Shown piece by piece: positions 7,457-15,899 of a stretch of DNA of 17,127 nt (its first letter is position 1; every line of letters begins with the position of its first letter). The stretch lies in assembly GCA_012841765.1 (NCBI GenBank), contig DUUA01000030.1, positions 1 through 17,127 on the forward strand, read 5' to 3'. Source of the DNA: Acholeplasmataceae bacterium (GTDB taxonomy: Bacteria; Bacillota_I; Bacilli_A; ML615J-28; CAG-698). A model generated the notes under the pieces. It saw nothing but the letters and a program-made list of their open reading frames with translations, was not told the DNA's origin and did no database searches. The position numbers and the translations under genes are program-made.

Positions 7457-8494
7457 TTAAGGTATCAAAACAACTTTACCACTATTCCCAGATATCATTT
7501 TAGCCATTGCTTCATTCATCTCCTCTAATTTATAAAAGTGGGTAATTATTTTTTCTAAATCTAGTTTATTGCTTGCAATTAATTCTTTAACTTGATTCCA
7601 AGTTTCATACATTTTTCTGCCAACAACTCCATAAACACTAATGCCTTTAAAAACAATGTCATTAGAAAAATCAATTTCAATATTTTCATCACCAATGCCT
7701 AAAATTGAAATTTTTCCGCCTGGTTTTAAATATTTAAATGCAAATTCAATTGCTTCTTTATTGCCTGAAAAATCACAAACAACATCAACACCTTTTCCAC
7801 TTGTTTCTTCAAGTACACGGATAATAACATCTTCTTTTAAGGGGTTAATAACAACATCCGCGCCTAATTCTTTTGCAAGTTTTATTCGATAGTCATTTAA
7901 TTCGATTGAAATTATTTTTTTAGCACCAACTGCTTTTGCAATATTGACTCCCATTAAACCAATTGGACCACAACCAACAACAGCAACTGTTTTATTTTTT
8001 ATTTCAAAATGCATCATTGTATGAACTGCATTTCCCAAAGGTTCTTGAATTGATAAATATTTAGGACTAGTACCTGTTTTATCTACTATTAGGTTTGTAG
8101 AAGGCATTCTTGCATATTCCGCAAAACAGCCATCAACATCAACACCAATAATTTTGGTGTTTTCACAAATATGAAATTCTCCTCTTTGACAAAATTCACA
8201 TTTGCCACAAACAATATGTGTTTCCGCAGAAACAATATCCCCAAATTTAACATTATTCACTTTACTTCCAATTTTAATAACTTCTCCAGAAAACTCGTGT
8301 CCCACAACTAATGGCCTTTTAATTCGTTTTTGACTCCATTTATCCCATTTATAAATATGAACATCAGTGCCGCAAATAGATGTAGCAAGTACTTTAATCA
8401 ATACTTCATTAGGTAATAATTCATCAGGAATTGGTTTTTTAATTTTAGTAAAACCTGGCCCATCATCTTTTTTTATATAAGCAGTCATTTCCAA
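7457..8494 (-). CDS. tdh: L-threonine 3-dehydrogenase (zinc-dependent, NAD+)
   Basis: A 345-residue medium-chain dehydrogenase that oxidises L-threonine to 2-amino-3-ketobutyrate, the substrate of the next gene's product. The catalytic zinc site is Cys41 (SICGTDVH), His66-Glu67 (GHEFSGE). The structural zinc lobe has Cys96, 99, 102 and 110. The Rossmann motif GCGPIG is at 174-179, and Glu198 at the end of the following strand favours NAD+ over NADP+. [12 protein letters not shown] (50-61) is typical of Tdh as opposed to sorbitol or butanediol dehydrogenases. I take the TTG at 8494 as start because the GGAGG site lies 9 bases before it; the ATG two codons later (8488) would be 15 bases away. 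Confidence 0.92.
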   Translation of the reverse strand: MEMTAYIKKDDGPGFTKIKKPIPDELLPNEVLIKVLATSICGTDVHIYKWDKWSQKRIKRPLVVGHEFSGEVIKIGSKVNNVKFGDIVSAETHIVCGKCEFCQRGEFHICENTKIIGVDVDGCFAEYARMPSTNLIVDKTGTSPKYLSIQEPLGNAVHTMMHFEIKNKTVAVVGCGPIGLMGVNIAKAVGAKKIISIELNDYRIKLAKELGADVVINPLKEDVIIRVLEETSGKGVDVVCDFSGNKEAIEFAFKYLKPGGKISILGIGDENIEIDFSNDIVFKGISVYGVVGRKMYETWNQVKELIASNKLDLEKIITHFYKLEEMNEAMAKMISGNSGKVVLIP

Positions 8495-8503
8495 ATATAA
8501 ACA

Positions 8504-8509
8504 CCTCCT
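8504..8509 (-). promoter_or_regulatory. Ribosome-binding site that favours a TTG start for tdh
   Basis: AGGAGG on the minus strand ends 9 bases before the TTG at 8494 and 15 bases before the ATG at 8488. Spacing supports the TTG codon. Confidence 0.6.
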
Positions 8510-8535
8510 TTTTGAATAAGTTTCTCTTCATATAT

Positions 8536-8564
8536 ATTATACTCTCTAAAATAATCATTTTCAA
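8536..8564 (-). promoter_or_regulatory. Promoter of the tdh-kbl unit
   Basis: TTGAAA (8564-8559) and a perfect TATAAT (8541-8536) on the minus strand have a 17-base spacer. The leader to the TTG start is only about 35 bases, leaving no room for a riboswitch. Confidence 0.75.
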
Positions 8565-8577
8565 ACTAAAATTTCAA

Positions 8578-8607
8578 TATAAAAAGCGTCATATTAATGG
8601 CGCTTTT
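8578..8607 (-). terminator. Intrinsic terminator after the YwaF-like gene
   Basis: AAAAGCG (8582-8588) pairs with CGCTTTT (8601-8607); a further CAT/ATG pairing inside extends the stem across one mismatch. On the minus strand it lies just after the stop codon (8614-8612) and ends in a T run. Confidence 0.8.
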
Positions 8608-8611
8608 ATTG

Positions 8612-9397
8612 TTAAGTTTTCTTTTTTACAAACATTAGATGATATTTAATTTTTTCACTTGATTTTTTTAACCCATTATTTAATAAAAATCCAATTAACA
8701 TTGTTAATAAAAACATTAAAATTGCAATAGTGTATGCATTTAAAATCGGTACTTCAGGAATAGGTGGTCCTTGAAGATACATTGCATTACGTGGATTTAA
8801 ATTAGCTGCAGCAAATATTTTATTAACAATTATTCCTATAAATCCATAAAACAATAATCCGACTCCAAAAACATAAGAATTTTTAAATTCAGTTTTGAAG
8901 TAATTTCCAACAAATAAATATAGCGAACCAATTAGCATTGTACTATGGCTTAACATGCTTTTAAAAACTCCCCATTCAAACATTGAACTAGCACCTAAAT
9001 AATAATCTGGGTAAAATAAAGAAATCAAAGCACCAAACACTCCAGCATAACCAGCTATAATCGCTAAATACTTAAAAATAATAGTTTCTTTATTTCCCCA
9101 TAAAGAAACTAACATAAGAAAATACATTGTTAGATTACAAAAATAAATGGGAAATAACATATTATCAACAGCTACTGCTGTTTCACCTTTTAAATGTGCT
9201 ATCCACAATGGACTTAAATGTAAAAAAACAGTCAATACTGCCCAAAATTTTAAATATATATCTTTATATTTTTGCTTTTTAATGAATTTTTTCCCAATAA
9301 CTAAGAAAAACACTGTAAAAAATAACGAAATAAAAATATATCCTAAATGGTAACTATCAAACATAGATCCTTCTGTTTCTAAAAAATAAATATTCAT
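8612..9397 (-). CDS. YwaF-family (TIGR02206) integral membrane protein
   Basis: A 261-residue protein with about six to seven transmembrane helices. The family signature is recognisable: a helix ending in LFPIYFCNLTMYF (82-94), the H-S-T-M stretch in FKSMLSHSTMLIGSLYLF (145-162), and the NPRNAMYLQGPPIPEVPIL segment (202-220) before the last helix. The family is related to eukaryotic TMEM164; the bacterial function is unknown. Conserved polar residues within membrane helices (His65-like position, Cys87, Asn88, His151) would fit a lipid-modifying or transport role, but that is inference. An AGGAG ribosome site precedes the ATG at 9397. The gene is divergent from the Mg2+ ATPase and shares an almost identical translation leader with it. 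Confidence 0.8.
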   Translation of the reverse strand: MNIYFLETEGSMFDSYHLGYIFISLFFTVFFLVIGKKFIKKQKYKDIYLKFWAVLTVFLHLSPLWIAHLKGETAVAVDNMLFPIYFCNLTMYFLMLVSLWGNKETIIFKYLAIIAGYAGVFGALISLFYPDYYLGASSMFEWGVFKSMLSHSTMLIGSLYLFVGNYFKTEFKNSYVFGVGLLFYGFIGIIVNKIFAAANLNPRNAMYLQGPPIPEVPILNAYTIAILMFLLTMLIGFLLNNGLKKSSEKIKYHLMFVKKKT

Positions 9398-9412
9398 GTT
9401 TAGTTATCTCCT
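9389..9412 (-). repeat. Inverted copy A of a shared translation leader (YwaF side)
   Basis: Read on the minus strand this is AGGAGATAACTA followed directly by AACATGAATATT, i.e. ribosome site through codon 3. The same two 12-base blocks occur in the other orientation at 9594-9619, separated there by CT. Confidence 0.75.
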
Positions 9413-9425
9413 AATCTCAAACATA

Positions 9426-9454
9426 ATTATACTCTTTTTTTAATCAAAAGTAAA
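9426..9454 (-). promoter_or_regulatory. Promoter of the YwaF-like gene
   Basis: A perfect TATAAT (9431-9426) on the minus strand with a weak TTTACT (9454-9449) 17 bases upstream. The motif TTTGATTAA (9448-9440) sits in the spacer, in the same sequence form as two copies before the ATPase promoter. Confidence 0.55.
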
Positions 9455-9504
9455 TATTTTTAAGGGGAAAAACACTAAAATCTGATTTTAATTAAAATGA
9501 TTTA

Positions 9505-9536
9505 ATCTTTGATTAATGTCAATATCTTTGATTAAT
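9505..9536 (+). repeat. Tandem 13-base direct repeats before the Mg2+ ATPase promoter (candidate operators)
   Basis: ATCTTTGATTAAT occurs at 9505-9517 and again at 9524-9536, starts 19 bases apart (about two helical turns). The second copy ends on the first base of the -35 box. A 14-base perfect palindrome, ATTTTAATTAAAAT, lies just upstream at 9485-9498. This placement suits binding of a dimeric regulator. Confidence 0.55.
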
Positions 9537-9563
9537 TGACTTATAATTTATATAAAGTATAAT
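9536..9563 (+). promoter_or_regulatory. Promoter of the mgtA-type ATPase
   Basis: TTGACT (9536-9541) and TATAAT (9558-9563) are 16 bases apart. The predicted leader is about 40 bases, so no M-box magnesium riboswitch can be present on this transcript. Confidence 0.7.
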
Positions 9564-9593
9564 TGAATATATAATCAAGAAAAAAATAATAAA

Positions 9594-9619
9594 AGGAGAT
9601 AACTACTAACATGAATATT
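9594..9619 (+). repeat. Inverted copy B of a shared translation leader (mgtA side)
   Basis: AGGAGATAACTA, then CT, then AACATGAATATT. Apart from the CT insertion it is identical to the leader of the divergent YwaF-like gene. The insertion stretches the ribosome-site-to-ATG distance to 12 bases, longer than usual. Confidence 0.75.
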
Positions 9620-12277
9620 AAAAACGCTAATACAAGATTTTTAGAATCCTCAACCCTATCTATCGAAGATTTAATGAAATTGTATAACACTACTTATAAT
9701 GGCATCAACGATGAAAAAATTATTTCTACAAATAGAACAAAATATGGCAGAAACGAATTTAGTCCCCCTAAAAGAACAACTATCTTTGTAAGAATAATAA
9801 AGGCTTTATTAGATCCATTTGTAGTAATATTGTTGATACTTGCAACTGTATCCCTTATTATTGATGTCATTATTCCAAAAGGAACAAATAAAGATTTTTC
9901 TACAGTAATCATTATTTTAGCAATGGTTGCCATTAGTGTTTTTCTAAAAGTTTATCAAGAAGCAAAAAGTCAACGCGCTGTTTCTTCTTTAACGCAAATG
10001 ATTGATATTACCACAGCAATTAAAAGAAATGGTATTACTAAAGAAAGGCCTTTAGAAGATGTCGTTGTTGGAGACATAATTATGCTAGCCGCAGGAGACT
10101 TAATTCCTTCTGATTCCCGGATTATTTTTGCAAAAGATTTATTTATTTCTGAATCGAGTCTAACTGGAGAAAGTCATCATGTTGAAAAGTTTATAAATAC
10201 GACTGATCCTAATTCTACTTTACTTGATCGTGATAATTTAGCTTTCATGGGAACTAATGTAATTAGTGGTGCCGGAATTGCATTATCGATTGTAGTTGGG
10301 GAAGATACAATATTTGGTGATATCAGTAAAACTGTAACAAAAAAAGAAGAAAAAACTTCTTTTGAAAAGGGAATATCATCTGTTTCATGGCTCTTAATTA
10401 GATTCATGATTGTTATGGTTCCATTTGTCTTGCTAATAAATGGTTTTTTGAAAAATGATTGGTTAGGTTCAATTTTATTTGCTTTAAGTATTGCTGTTGG
10501 ACTGACACCAGAAATGCTTCCAATGATTGTAACGACTTCTCTTTCTAAAGGTGCAGTCACTATGTCTAAAAAGGAAGTTATTTTTAAAGAACTTTCTGGC
10601 ATTCAAAATATGGGAGCAATGGATATATTATGCACCGATAAAACTGGAACACTAACAAAAAATATAATTGTGGTTGAAAATCACCATAATCTTCAGGGAA
10701 AATCTGACATCAGAGTATTAAGACATGCTTTCTTAAATAGTTATTATCAAACAGGATTAAGAAACCTAATAGATAATTCTATTATTGATAAAACTGATAG
10801 TCTAAAAAGTATTGAACCAACTTTACAAAATCTTGAAGAAAACTTTATAAAAATTGATGAAATTCCTTTTGATTTCAAAAGGAAAAGAATGAGTGTAGTA
10901 ATTCAAGACAAACTAGATAAAGTCCAATTAATTACTAAAGGAGCTGTTGAAGAAATGCTTTCAATAAGCTCATTTGTTGAGTATGATGGTAAAGTTGTTC
11001 CTTTAACTAATGAATTAAAGAAAATGGTAACTGCACAAGTTAATACTTTAAATGATAAAGGAATGCGTGTAATTGCGGTTTCTCAAAAGACAAGTCAATC
11101 TCTAAATAAAACTTGTACTGTAGAAGATGAATCTGATATGGTTCTAATTGGCTATTTAAGTTTTTTAGACCCAATTAAAGAAAGTTCTGAAGAAGCCATA
11201 AAATCCTTAGAAAAACTGGGGATAAATGTCAAAGTTTTAACAGGTGACAATGAGCGTGTCACAACAGAAATTGCAAGACGTTTAAATATTGATACATCAT
11301 ATGTTCTTTTAGGGTCACAAATGGATAAAATGACTGATGAGGAAATTGAAAGCATTGTTATGAAAACTCATATATTTGCAAAATTAGCCCCCAATCAAAA
11401 AGCAAGGCTTGTTATGATTATGAAAAACATGGGACATGTAGTTGGCTTTCTTGGAGATGGGATTAATGATGCTCCAGCAATGAAAGTTGCTGATGTGGGG
11501 ATCTCAGTTCATGATGCTGTTGATATTGCAAAAGAAACTGCTCCTGTTATTCTCCTTAGAAAAGATTTAAATGTCTTATATGATAGTGTTGTTGAAAGTA
11601 GAACTGTATATTTAAATATGCTAAAATATATAAAGATTACTGCTAGTTCAAATTTTGGAAACATGTTTAGTGTATTAATAGCTAGTATCTTTTTACCATT
11701 TTTGCCAATGCTTCCTCTTCATATATTGATATTGAATTTAGTTTATGATATTTCTTGTTTAACAATTCCTTGGGACAATGTTGATAAAGAACAAATAAAA
11801 GCTCCACTTCCTTGGGAAACAAAAAGTATTAGAAAATTTATGCTATGGTTTGGTCCTATATCAAGTATCTTGGATGTTGTAACTTTTGGTGTATTGTTTT
11901 GGTATTTATTACCAAAAGAATTTGGAGGAACGGCATTTAGTGTTTTAAATGTCGGCCAACAAGCACAATTTATAATGATGTTCCATGCTGGATGGTTTGT
12001 TTTATCAATGATAAGTCAAACATTAATAATCCATCTTATTAGATCTGAAAAAACACCTTTTTTAAAAACAAGCGCATCTTGGTCTTTAATGCTATCAGGA
12101 TTAATTGGCTCAGCTTTAATAATAGCTCTTCCTTATACTTCTATTGGAACTAAAATGAATTTAATGAAAGTACCATTTGAATTCTATTATTGGCTAATTG
12201 GAATAACAGTAGTTTATATATTACTTACATCAGTTATTAAAAAAATATTTATTAAACGGTATAAAAAATTAATTTAA
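9611..12277 (+). CDS. mgtA: Magnesium-translocating P-type ATPase (MgtA/MgtB type, P3B)
   Basis: An 888-residue ion pump of the cytoplasmic membrane, driving Mg2+ import with ATP hydrolysis. The actuator motif SLTGES is at 183-188. The phosphorylated Asp343 lies in CTDKTGTLT (341-349), KVLTGDN is at 541-547, and the hinge motif GDGINDAP is at 615-622. The M4 segment AVGLTPEMLPMIVTTSLSKG (295-314) is diagnostic of the Mg2+ subfamily and differs from the PEGLP of Ca2+ pumps and CPx of heavy-metal pumps. The N-terminal cytoplasmic region and ten membrane helices appear complete (E. coli MgtA is 898 residues). Monocistronic: its own promoter, a tandem repeat upstream and a strong terminator downstream. 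No riboswitch, so control is probably by a protein binding the repeats. Confidence 0.93.
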   Translation: MNIKNANTRFLESSTLSIEDLMKLYNTTYNGINDEKIISTNRTKYGRNEFSPPKRTTIFVRIIKALLDPFVVILLILATVSLIIDVIIPKGTNKDFSTVIIILAMVAISVFLKVYQEAKSQRAVSSLTQMIDITTAIKRNGITKERPLEDVVVGDIIMLAAGDLIPSDSRIIFAKDLFISESSLTGESHHVEKFINTTDPNSTLLDRDNLAFMGTNVISGAGIALSIVVGEDTIFGDISKTVTKKEEKTSFEKGISSVSWLLIRFMIVMVPFVLLINGFLKNDWLGSILFALSIAVGLTPEMLPMIVTTSLSKGAVTMSKKEVIFKELSGIQNMGAMDILCTDKTGTLTKNIIVVENHHNLQGKSDIRVLRHAFLNSYYQTGLRNLIDNSIIDKTDSLKSIEPTLQNLEENFIKIDEIPFDFKRKRMSVVIQDKLDKVQLITKGAVEEMLSISSFVEYDGKVVPLTNELKKMVTAQVNTLNDKGMRVIAVSQKTSQSLNKTCTVEDESDMVLIGYLSFLDPIKESSEEAIKSLEKLGINVKVLTGDNERVTTEIARRLNIDTSYVLLGSQMDKMTDEEIESIVMKTHIFAKLAPNQKARLVMIMKNMGHVVGFLGDGINDAPAMKVADVGISVHDAVDIAKETAPVILLRKDLNVLYDSVVESRTVYLNMLKYIKITASSNFGNMFSVLIASIFLPFLPMLPLHILILNLVYDISCLTIPWDNVDKEQIKAPLPWETKSIRKFMLWFGPISSILDVVTFGVLFWYLLPKEFGGTAFSVLNVGQQAQFIMMFHAGWFVLSMISQTLIIHLIRSEKTPFLKTSASWSLMLSGLIGSALIIALPYTSIGTKMNLMKVPFEFYYWLIGITVVYILLTSVIKKIFIKRYKKLI

Positions 12278-12282
12278 AAAAT

Positions 12283-12312
12283 AAAAGGAATGATTTTAAA
12301 ATCATTCCTTTT
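12283..12312. terminator. Bidirectional terminator between mgtA and the regulator gene
   Basis: A perfect 30-base palindrome: AAAAGGAATGAT (12283-12294) mirrored by ATCATTCCTTTT (12301-12312), with a TTTAAA centre. T runs follow on both strands, so it serves mgtA (plus) and the five-gene metal operon (minus), which converge here. Confidence 0.9.
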
Positions 12313-12331
12313 TAAATATTATAATATTTTA

Positions 12332-12985
12332 TTAAATAATTTCTCCGAAAATTTTTTCAGCAACAATAAATGGAATATCTAACTCTTTTAATTCAAAACT
12401 TATTTTTAAATATCCATTAAATTCATCTTTTTCAATTACCTTAACAACTTTATGCAATTCTAAACTATTATCTTTTAAATATTTTAATAAATTAGGATGA
12501 TCAATTACTCGTTTTATTATGAATGAATCATTCTTTTTAGCATCATCTAAAGATAAATTATATGTTGTTGCTATTGTCCCATCAAGACGAGGGATTGCAT
12601 TACCATGAACACAATAATCAGGTTTATCTAAGAAATTATATAACCTCTCAATAAGTTGATTAGTTCCAACATGTTCTAAACCCTCTGCTTCTTTGTGAAC
12701 TTCTTCCCAAGAATAACCTAATTTTTCAACCAAAAAAACTTCCCATAAACTATGATTACGGACAAGACGTTTCGCTTCTTCTATCCCTTTATTTGTTAGT
12801 TTTACCCCTTTATAAGGAATAAAATCAACTAATTTCTTTTTTGCTAAACGTTTAACCATTTCATTAACGCTTTGATTAGTAAACCCAAACAATTCTGAAA
12901 GGTCACTATTTTTTACAAGATCTTTATTTGCTTCAATTGTTAGCTTATATATATATTTAATATAGTCTTCTTCTCCTCTATGCAT
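12332..12985 (-). CDS. mntR: DtxR/MntR-family metal-dependent transcriptional repressor (ScaR/SloR/TroR-like)
   Basis: A 217-residue three-domain regulator: winged helix (1-70), dimerisation/metal domain (about 72-140) and an SH3-like FeoA-type domain (145-217). Candidate ligands read like the Mn-responsive ScaR class: Asp7, His78, Glu82, His97, Glu101, Glu104 and His105, plus Cys125 and His127 (CVHGNAIP) and Asp162. The place of DtxR Cys102 holds Glu101, as in Mn-type members and unlike Fe-type ones. It is the last gene of the transporter operon, 13 bases after the second permease, with a GGAGG ribosome site. That position is the same as troR in Treponema, so feedback repression of the operon by Mn2+ (or Zn2+) is likely. 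The probable operator is the dyad at 16832-16859. Confidence 0.9.
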   Translation of the reverse strand: MHRGEEDYIKYIYKLTIEANKDLVKNSDLSELFGFTNQSVNEMVKRLAKKKLVDFIPYKGVKLTNKGIEEAKRLVRNHSLWEVFLVEKLGYSWEEVHKEAEGLEHVGTNQLIERLYNFLDKPDYCVHGNAIPRLDGTIATTYNLSLDDAKKNDSFIIKRVIDHPNLLKYLKDNSLELHKVVKVIEKDEFNGYLKISFELKELDIPFIVAEKIFGEII

Positions 12986-12998
12986 AAGTTACCTCCAC

Positions 12999-14099
12999 TT
13001 AAACTTTAAGTTCATTGGCTTTGAGATTATAAAAATCAGTACCGATTTCAGTTAGGTGGACTAAATTATTTTCGATTTTAAAATATCCTAATTCCAACCC
13101 CTTATCAATTTGCTTCTTACAAATATTTTTAGTCCATTTTAACTCTTTTTGAATATTTTCACATTTAATCTCTGATTCATCCCCAGCATGATTAAACACA
13201 TGAAAAACTAAAATTAAAAATGTAAAATCATCTTTTAAACGCTGTCTTTTAATAATAGTAGTAACTATCCCATTTTTGGGTTCAAAGACAAGTACTAAGA
13301 AAAACATAATTAAAGTAACAGTTGCAATCATTCCTGATATATTTACATCTACTAAAAGAGCAAAAACATATCCTAAAACACTATTTATAATACCAATTAT
13401 TATTGATACAACTAACATTTTTTTCAAATCTTTACTAAATAATAAAGCTGTAGCAGGTGGTCCAATCATTAAAGCAATAACTAATATTGAACCAACAGCA
13501 TTAAATGCTGCAACAGCAGTTAATGAAACTAAAGTCATTAATATATAATGAATTATAAATGGTGCAAATCCTAATGTAGCTGCTAAAGCAGCATCAAAAC
13601 TAATAATTTTTAACTCTTTGAAAAATAGTTTTATAAATAATAAATTAATAATCATCACGACTAACATAATATATAATAGCTTAGGTCCAATTGATACTCC
13701 TTTAATATATAGCTTATCAAATGGAGCTAATTCTATTTTCCCAAGTAAAACTACATCAATATCTAAATGAATATCTTTAAACGATGAAGAAATAATAATA
13801 ATTGCTATACTAAATAACAATGGAAACACTAAGCCAGTGGCACTATCCTCACTTGCTTTTTTTGATTTTACTAAAAGTTCAGTTAAAAAAACAGTGATAA
13901 TACCCATTAATGCTGCTCCAATAATTAACAATGGAGAAGATAAGTCTTTAACAAAAATAAAAGCAATGACAATTCCTAGTAAAACAGTATGAGAAATTGA
14001 ATCAACCATCATTGACATTTTTCTTAAAACAAGAAAAACTCCTAATACCGAAGTAGCAATTGCAGTGAAAATTAAAATTAATAAAATTCCTAAATCCAT
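12999..14099 (-). CDS. mntD: Metal (Mn/Zn) ABC transporter permease with a winged-helix-like C-terminal tail
   Basis: A 366-residue ABC-3 family permease. Residues 1-272 are the usual eight- to nine-helix membrane core, with the family's GVFLVLRKMSMMVDSISHTV near the N-terminus and MIGPPATALLF (211-221). The core ends in FEPKNG (272-277), where ordinary family members stop soon after. A cytoplasmic extension of about 90 residues follows. Its helix-helix-strand pattern, ENIQKELKW...KQIDKGLELGYFKIENNLVHLTEIGTDFY, looks like a winged helix. His300, His304 and Cys313 lie in it. The ATG overlaps the preceding permease gene by 10 bases and has an AGGTGAG ribosome site. It should pair with the other permease to form the channel. 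Confidence 0.88.
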   Translation of the reverse strand: MDLGILLILIFTAIATSVLGVFLVLRKMSMMVDSISHTVLLGIVIAFIFVKDLSSPLLIIGAALMGIITVFLTELLVKSKKASEDSATGLVFPLLFSIAIIIISSSFKDIHLDIDVVLLGKIELAPFDKLYIKGVSIGPKLLYIMLVVMIINLLFIKLFFKELKIISFDAALAATLGFAPFIIHYILMTLVSLTAVAAFNAVGSILVIALMIGPPATALLFSKDLKKMLVVSIIIGIINSVLGYVFALLVDVNISGMIATVTLIMFFLVLVFEPKNGIVTTIIKRQRLKDDFTFLILVFHVFNHAGDESEIKCENIQKELKWTKNICKKQIDKGLELGYFKIENNLVHLTEIGTDFYNLKANELKV

Positions 14100-15142
14100 T
14101 TAAACTCACCTGCCATTATCGAATACACTTTGTCTTTTCCCCTAGGTGTTAAATCATATACCTCATTTTCAATATTAAAAAACCCTTTTTCAACCAAAAA
14201 ATCTAAAGATTCTTTAGGGATTTCATCAATTGTACCCGTTTCAAAAAAATGAATTAAGCCATGGTATTTATTTATTTGATATTTATGTATTCTTTCAGCA
14301 ATCTTTGACCAAATAAATCCACTTTTCGGTGCAAATAATAATGATAAAATTACAATACTAGTAACAAAAATAACAATAACTGGACCAGTAGCCATATCCA
14401 GGCCAAATATTGTTCCTAAAAATCCTGATATTGCTCCAAAGAAAGCAGCTAAAATAACATTAATTCCAAGCCTATTACTCCATAATCTAGCAGCTACACC
14501 TGGAGCTATTAATAAAGCACTCATCAATATTACTCCAACAGTTTGAATTCCTGAAACAACAACTAAAACTACTAATGCATTTAAAATGACATTAATTAAT
14601 TTCCCAGAAAATCCTAGGCTTTGATAAAATTCTCGGTTAAAGATAAAAATCTTAATATGTCTCCAAAACATCAGCACCAAAATTAAAACAACAGTTAATA
14701 TAATCACTAAAAAAATTATATCTTGAATAGACATTGTCGCTGCTTGCCCAAAAATAAATGTATTTAAACGTGCTTGATCTTGCCCTGCTGTATCTCTAAT
14801 GATTGATAGCAATACTTGACCAAAACCAAAAAACCCTGATAAAATTATCGCAAGTATTGCATCATTTTTTATTTTACTGTATTTCTTAATAATATTCATT
14901 AAATATAAGGCAAATACAGATGCCAAAATTGCTCCAATAACAGAAACAAACAAAGTAGATCTTTGCGTTATAATATATGCTAAAACTACACCTGGTAAAG
15001 CACTATGAGATAAAGCATCTCCAACTAATGATTGTTTTTTTAATGTTAGAAATACTCCTATGATTCCTCCAACAATACCTAGTAAAACAGTCCCCATGAG
15101 GACAATGCGAACCGTGTAACTAGAAAGTATTTCAGCCCACAT
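14090..15142 (-). CDS. mntC: Metal (Mn/Zn) ABC transporter permease with a winged-helix-like C-terminal tail
   Basis: A 350-residue ABC-3 permease when begun at the ATG at 15142, which has an AAGGGA ribosome site 8 bases upstream and the family-like N-terminus MWAEILSSY. An in-frame TTG at 15166 and ATG at 15163 have no such site. The core shows [23 protein letters not shown] near the N-terminus and [13 protein letters not shown] in a later helix. After FAPKSG comes an 80-residue cytoplasmic tail ending [28 protein letters not shown], a winged-helix-like wing with the common L-T-P-x-G ending. The start overlaps the end of the ATPase gene by 11 bases and the end overlaps the next permease by 10, so translation is tightly coupled. 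Confidence 0.88.
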   Translation of the reverse strand: MWAEILSSYTVRIVLMGTVLLGIVGGIIGVFLTLKKQSLVGDALSHSALPGVVLAYIITQRSTLFVSVIGAILASVFALYLMNIIKKYSKIKNDAILAIILSGFFGFGQVLLSIIRDTAGQDQARLNTFIFGQAATMSIQDIIFLVIILTVVLILVLMFWRHIKIFIFNREFYQSLGFSGKLINVILNALVVLVVVSGIQTVGVILMSALLIAPGVAARLWSNRLGINVILAAFFGAISGFLGTIFGLDMATGPVIVIFVTSIVILSLLFAPKSGFIWSKIAERIHKYQINKYHGLIHFFETGTIDEIPKESLDFLVEKGFFNIENEVYDLTPRGKDKVYSIMAGEFKWI

Positions 15143-15881
15143 ATTTAATTTCCCTTGCTGCATCAATTTTACTTACACTGTAAGTAGCAATTAAGTTTTC
15201 CTCTGTAAAAACTTCTTTGATTGGTCCTGTTGCTACAACCTTAACATTAAGTAGCGTTACCCAATCAAAATATTGGGGAACGGTTTCTAAATCGTGATGT
15301 ACTACTATAACAGTTTTATTTTGTCTTTTTAATTCTTTTAATAATTCTACAATAGCTTTTTCTGTTTTTGCATCTACTCCTTGAAATGGTTCATCCATAA
15401 AATAAATCTCTGCTTCTTGAGCAAGTGCTCTTGCAAGGAACACTCTTTGTTGTTGTCCGCCAGAAAGTTCAGAAATTTGTCTATTTTTGTAAGGCGTCAT
15501 GCCAACTTTTTCCAATGCTTCCAAGGTAATTTTCTTATCATTCTTAGATATTCGTTTAAACCAACCAGCATACCCATATCTTCCCATTAAAACAACATCA
15601 TAAACACTAATAGGGAAATCCCAATCTACTGTTCCTCTTTGGGGAACATAAGATACTTGTTTTTGAATTTTTTCATAAGGTTCTTTATTAAAAGTAACTT
15701 CTCCAGAAACAGGTTTTAATAAACCTAACATTGTTTTAATCAAAGTTGATTTTCCGGCTCCATTTGGACCAATAATTGCCATTAATACGCCTTTAGGTAT
15801 ATTTAAATCAATATCCCATAATACAGGTTTTAAATCATAAGAAACAGTTAAATCTTCAACTTTAATATATTCTTCATACAT
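15132..15881 (-). CDS. mntB: Metal (Mn/Zn) ABC transporter ATP-binding protein
   Basis: A 249-residue ABC ATPase that powers the permease pair. It has Walker [11 protein letters not shown]-loop [12 protein letters not shown] (the DWDFP stretch is typical of Mn/Zn transporters), signature LSGGQQQR, Walker B IYFMDEPF and the H-loop VVHHD. I choose the ATG at 15881, preceded by AAAGGA at a 9-base distance. An in-frame GTG at 15899 would place the start upstream of that ribosome site and directly against the preceding stop codon. The gene ends in TGA at 15134-15132, which helps show that TGA is a stop in this genome. It follows the binding-protein gene by 18 bases. Confidence 0.92.
   Translation of the reverse strand: MYEEYIKVEDLTVSYDLKPVLWDIDLNIPKGVLMAIIGPNGAGKSTLIKTMLGLLKPVSGEVTFNKEPYEKIQKQVSYVPQRGTVDWDFPISVYDVVLMGRYGYAGWFKRISKNDKKITLEALEKVGMTPYKNRQISELSGGQQQRVFLARALAQEAEIYFMDEPFQGVDAKTEKAIVELLKELKRQNKTVIVVHHDLETVPQYFDWVTLLNVKVVATGPIKEVFTEENLIATYSVSKIDAAREIKYVG
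15151..15156 (-). promoter_or_regulatory. Ribosome-binding site that decides the start of the first permease
   Basis: AAGGGA on the minus strand, 8 bases before the ATG at 15142. It lies inside the longer reading frame, which argues against the TTG/ATG at 15166/15163. Confidence 0.6.
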
Positions 15882-15890
15882 AAATTTTTT

Positions 15891-15896
15891 TCCTTT
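15891..15896 (-). promoter_or_regulatory. Ribosome-binding site that decides the start of the ATPase gene
   Basis: AAAGGA on the minus strand, 9 bases before the ATG at 15881. It excludes the in-frame GTG at 15899, which would have to be read from within the preceding gene's end. Confidence 0.6.
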
Positions 15897-15899
15897 CAC

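Noticed and set aside
9541..9610. M-box magnesium riboswitch before mgtA
   Set aside because: Only about 40 bases lie between the predicted transcription start and the ATG, with no conserved M-box blocks.
13276..13548. Open frames antisense to the permease, ATPase and P-type ATPase genes (for example this 90-codon one)
   Set aside because: They are shadows of well-recognised genes, without ribosome sites or recognisable domains.
15132..15134. Mycoplasma-type genetic code with TGA as tryptophan
   Set aside because: TGA ends mntB at the expected family length and overlaps the next start; tryptophans in all genes checked are TGG.
15132..15166. Longer start of the first permease (TTG 15166 or ATG 15163), giving a 35-base overlap with the ATPase gene
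   Set aside because: There is no ribosome site in front of it, while the ATG at 15142 has one at a good distance and a family-like N-terminus.
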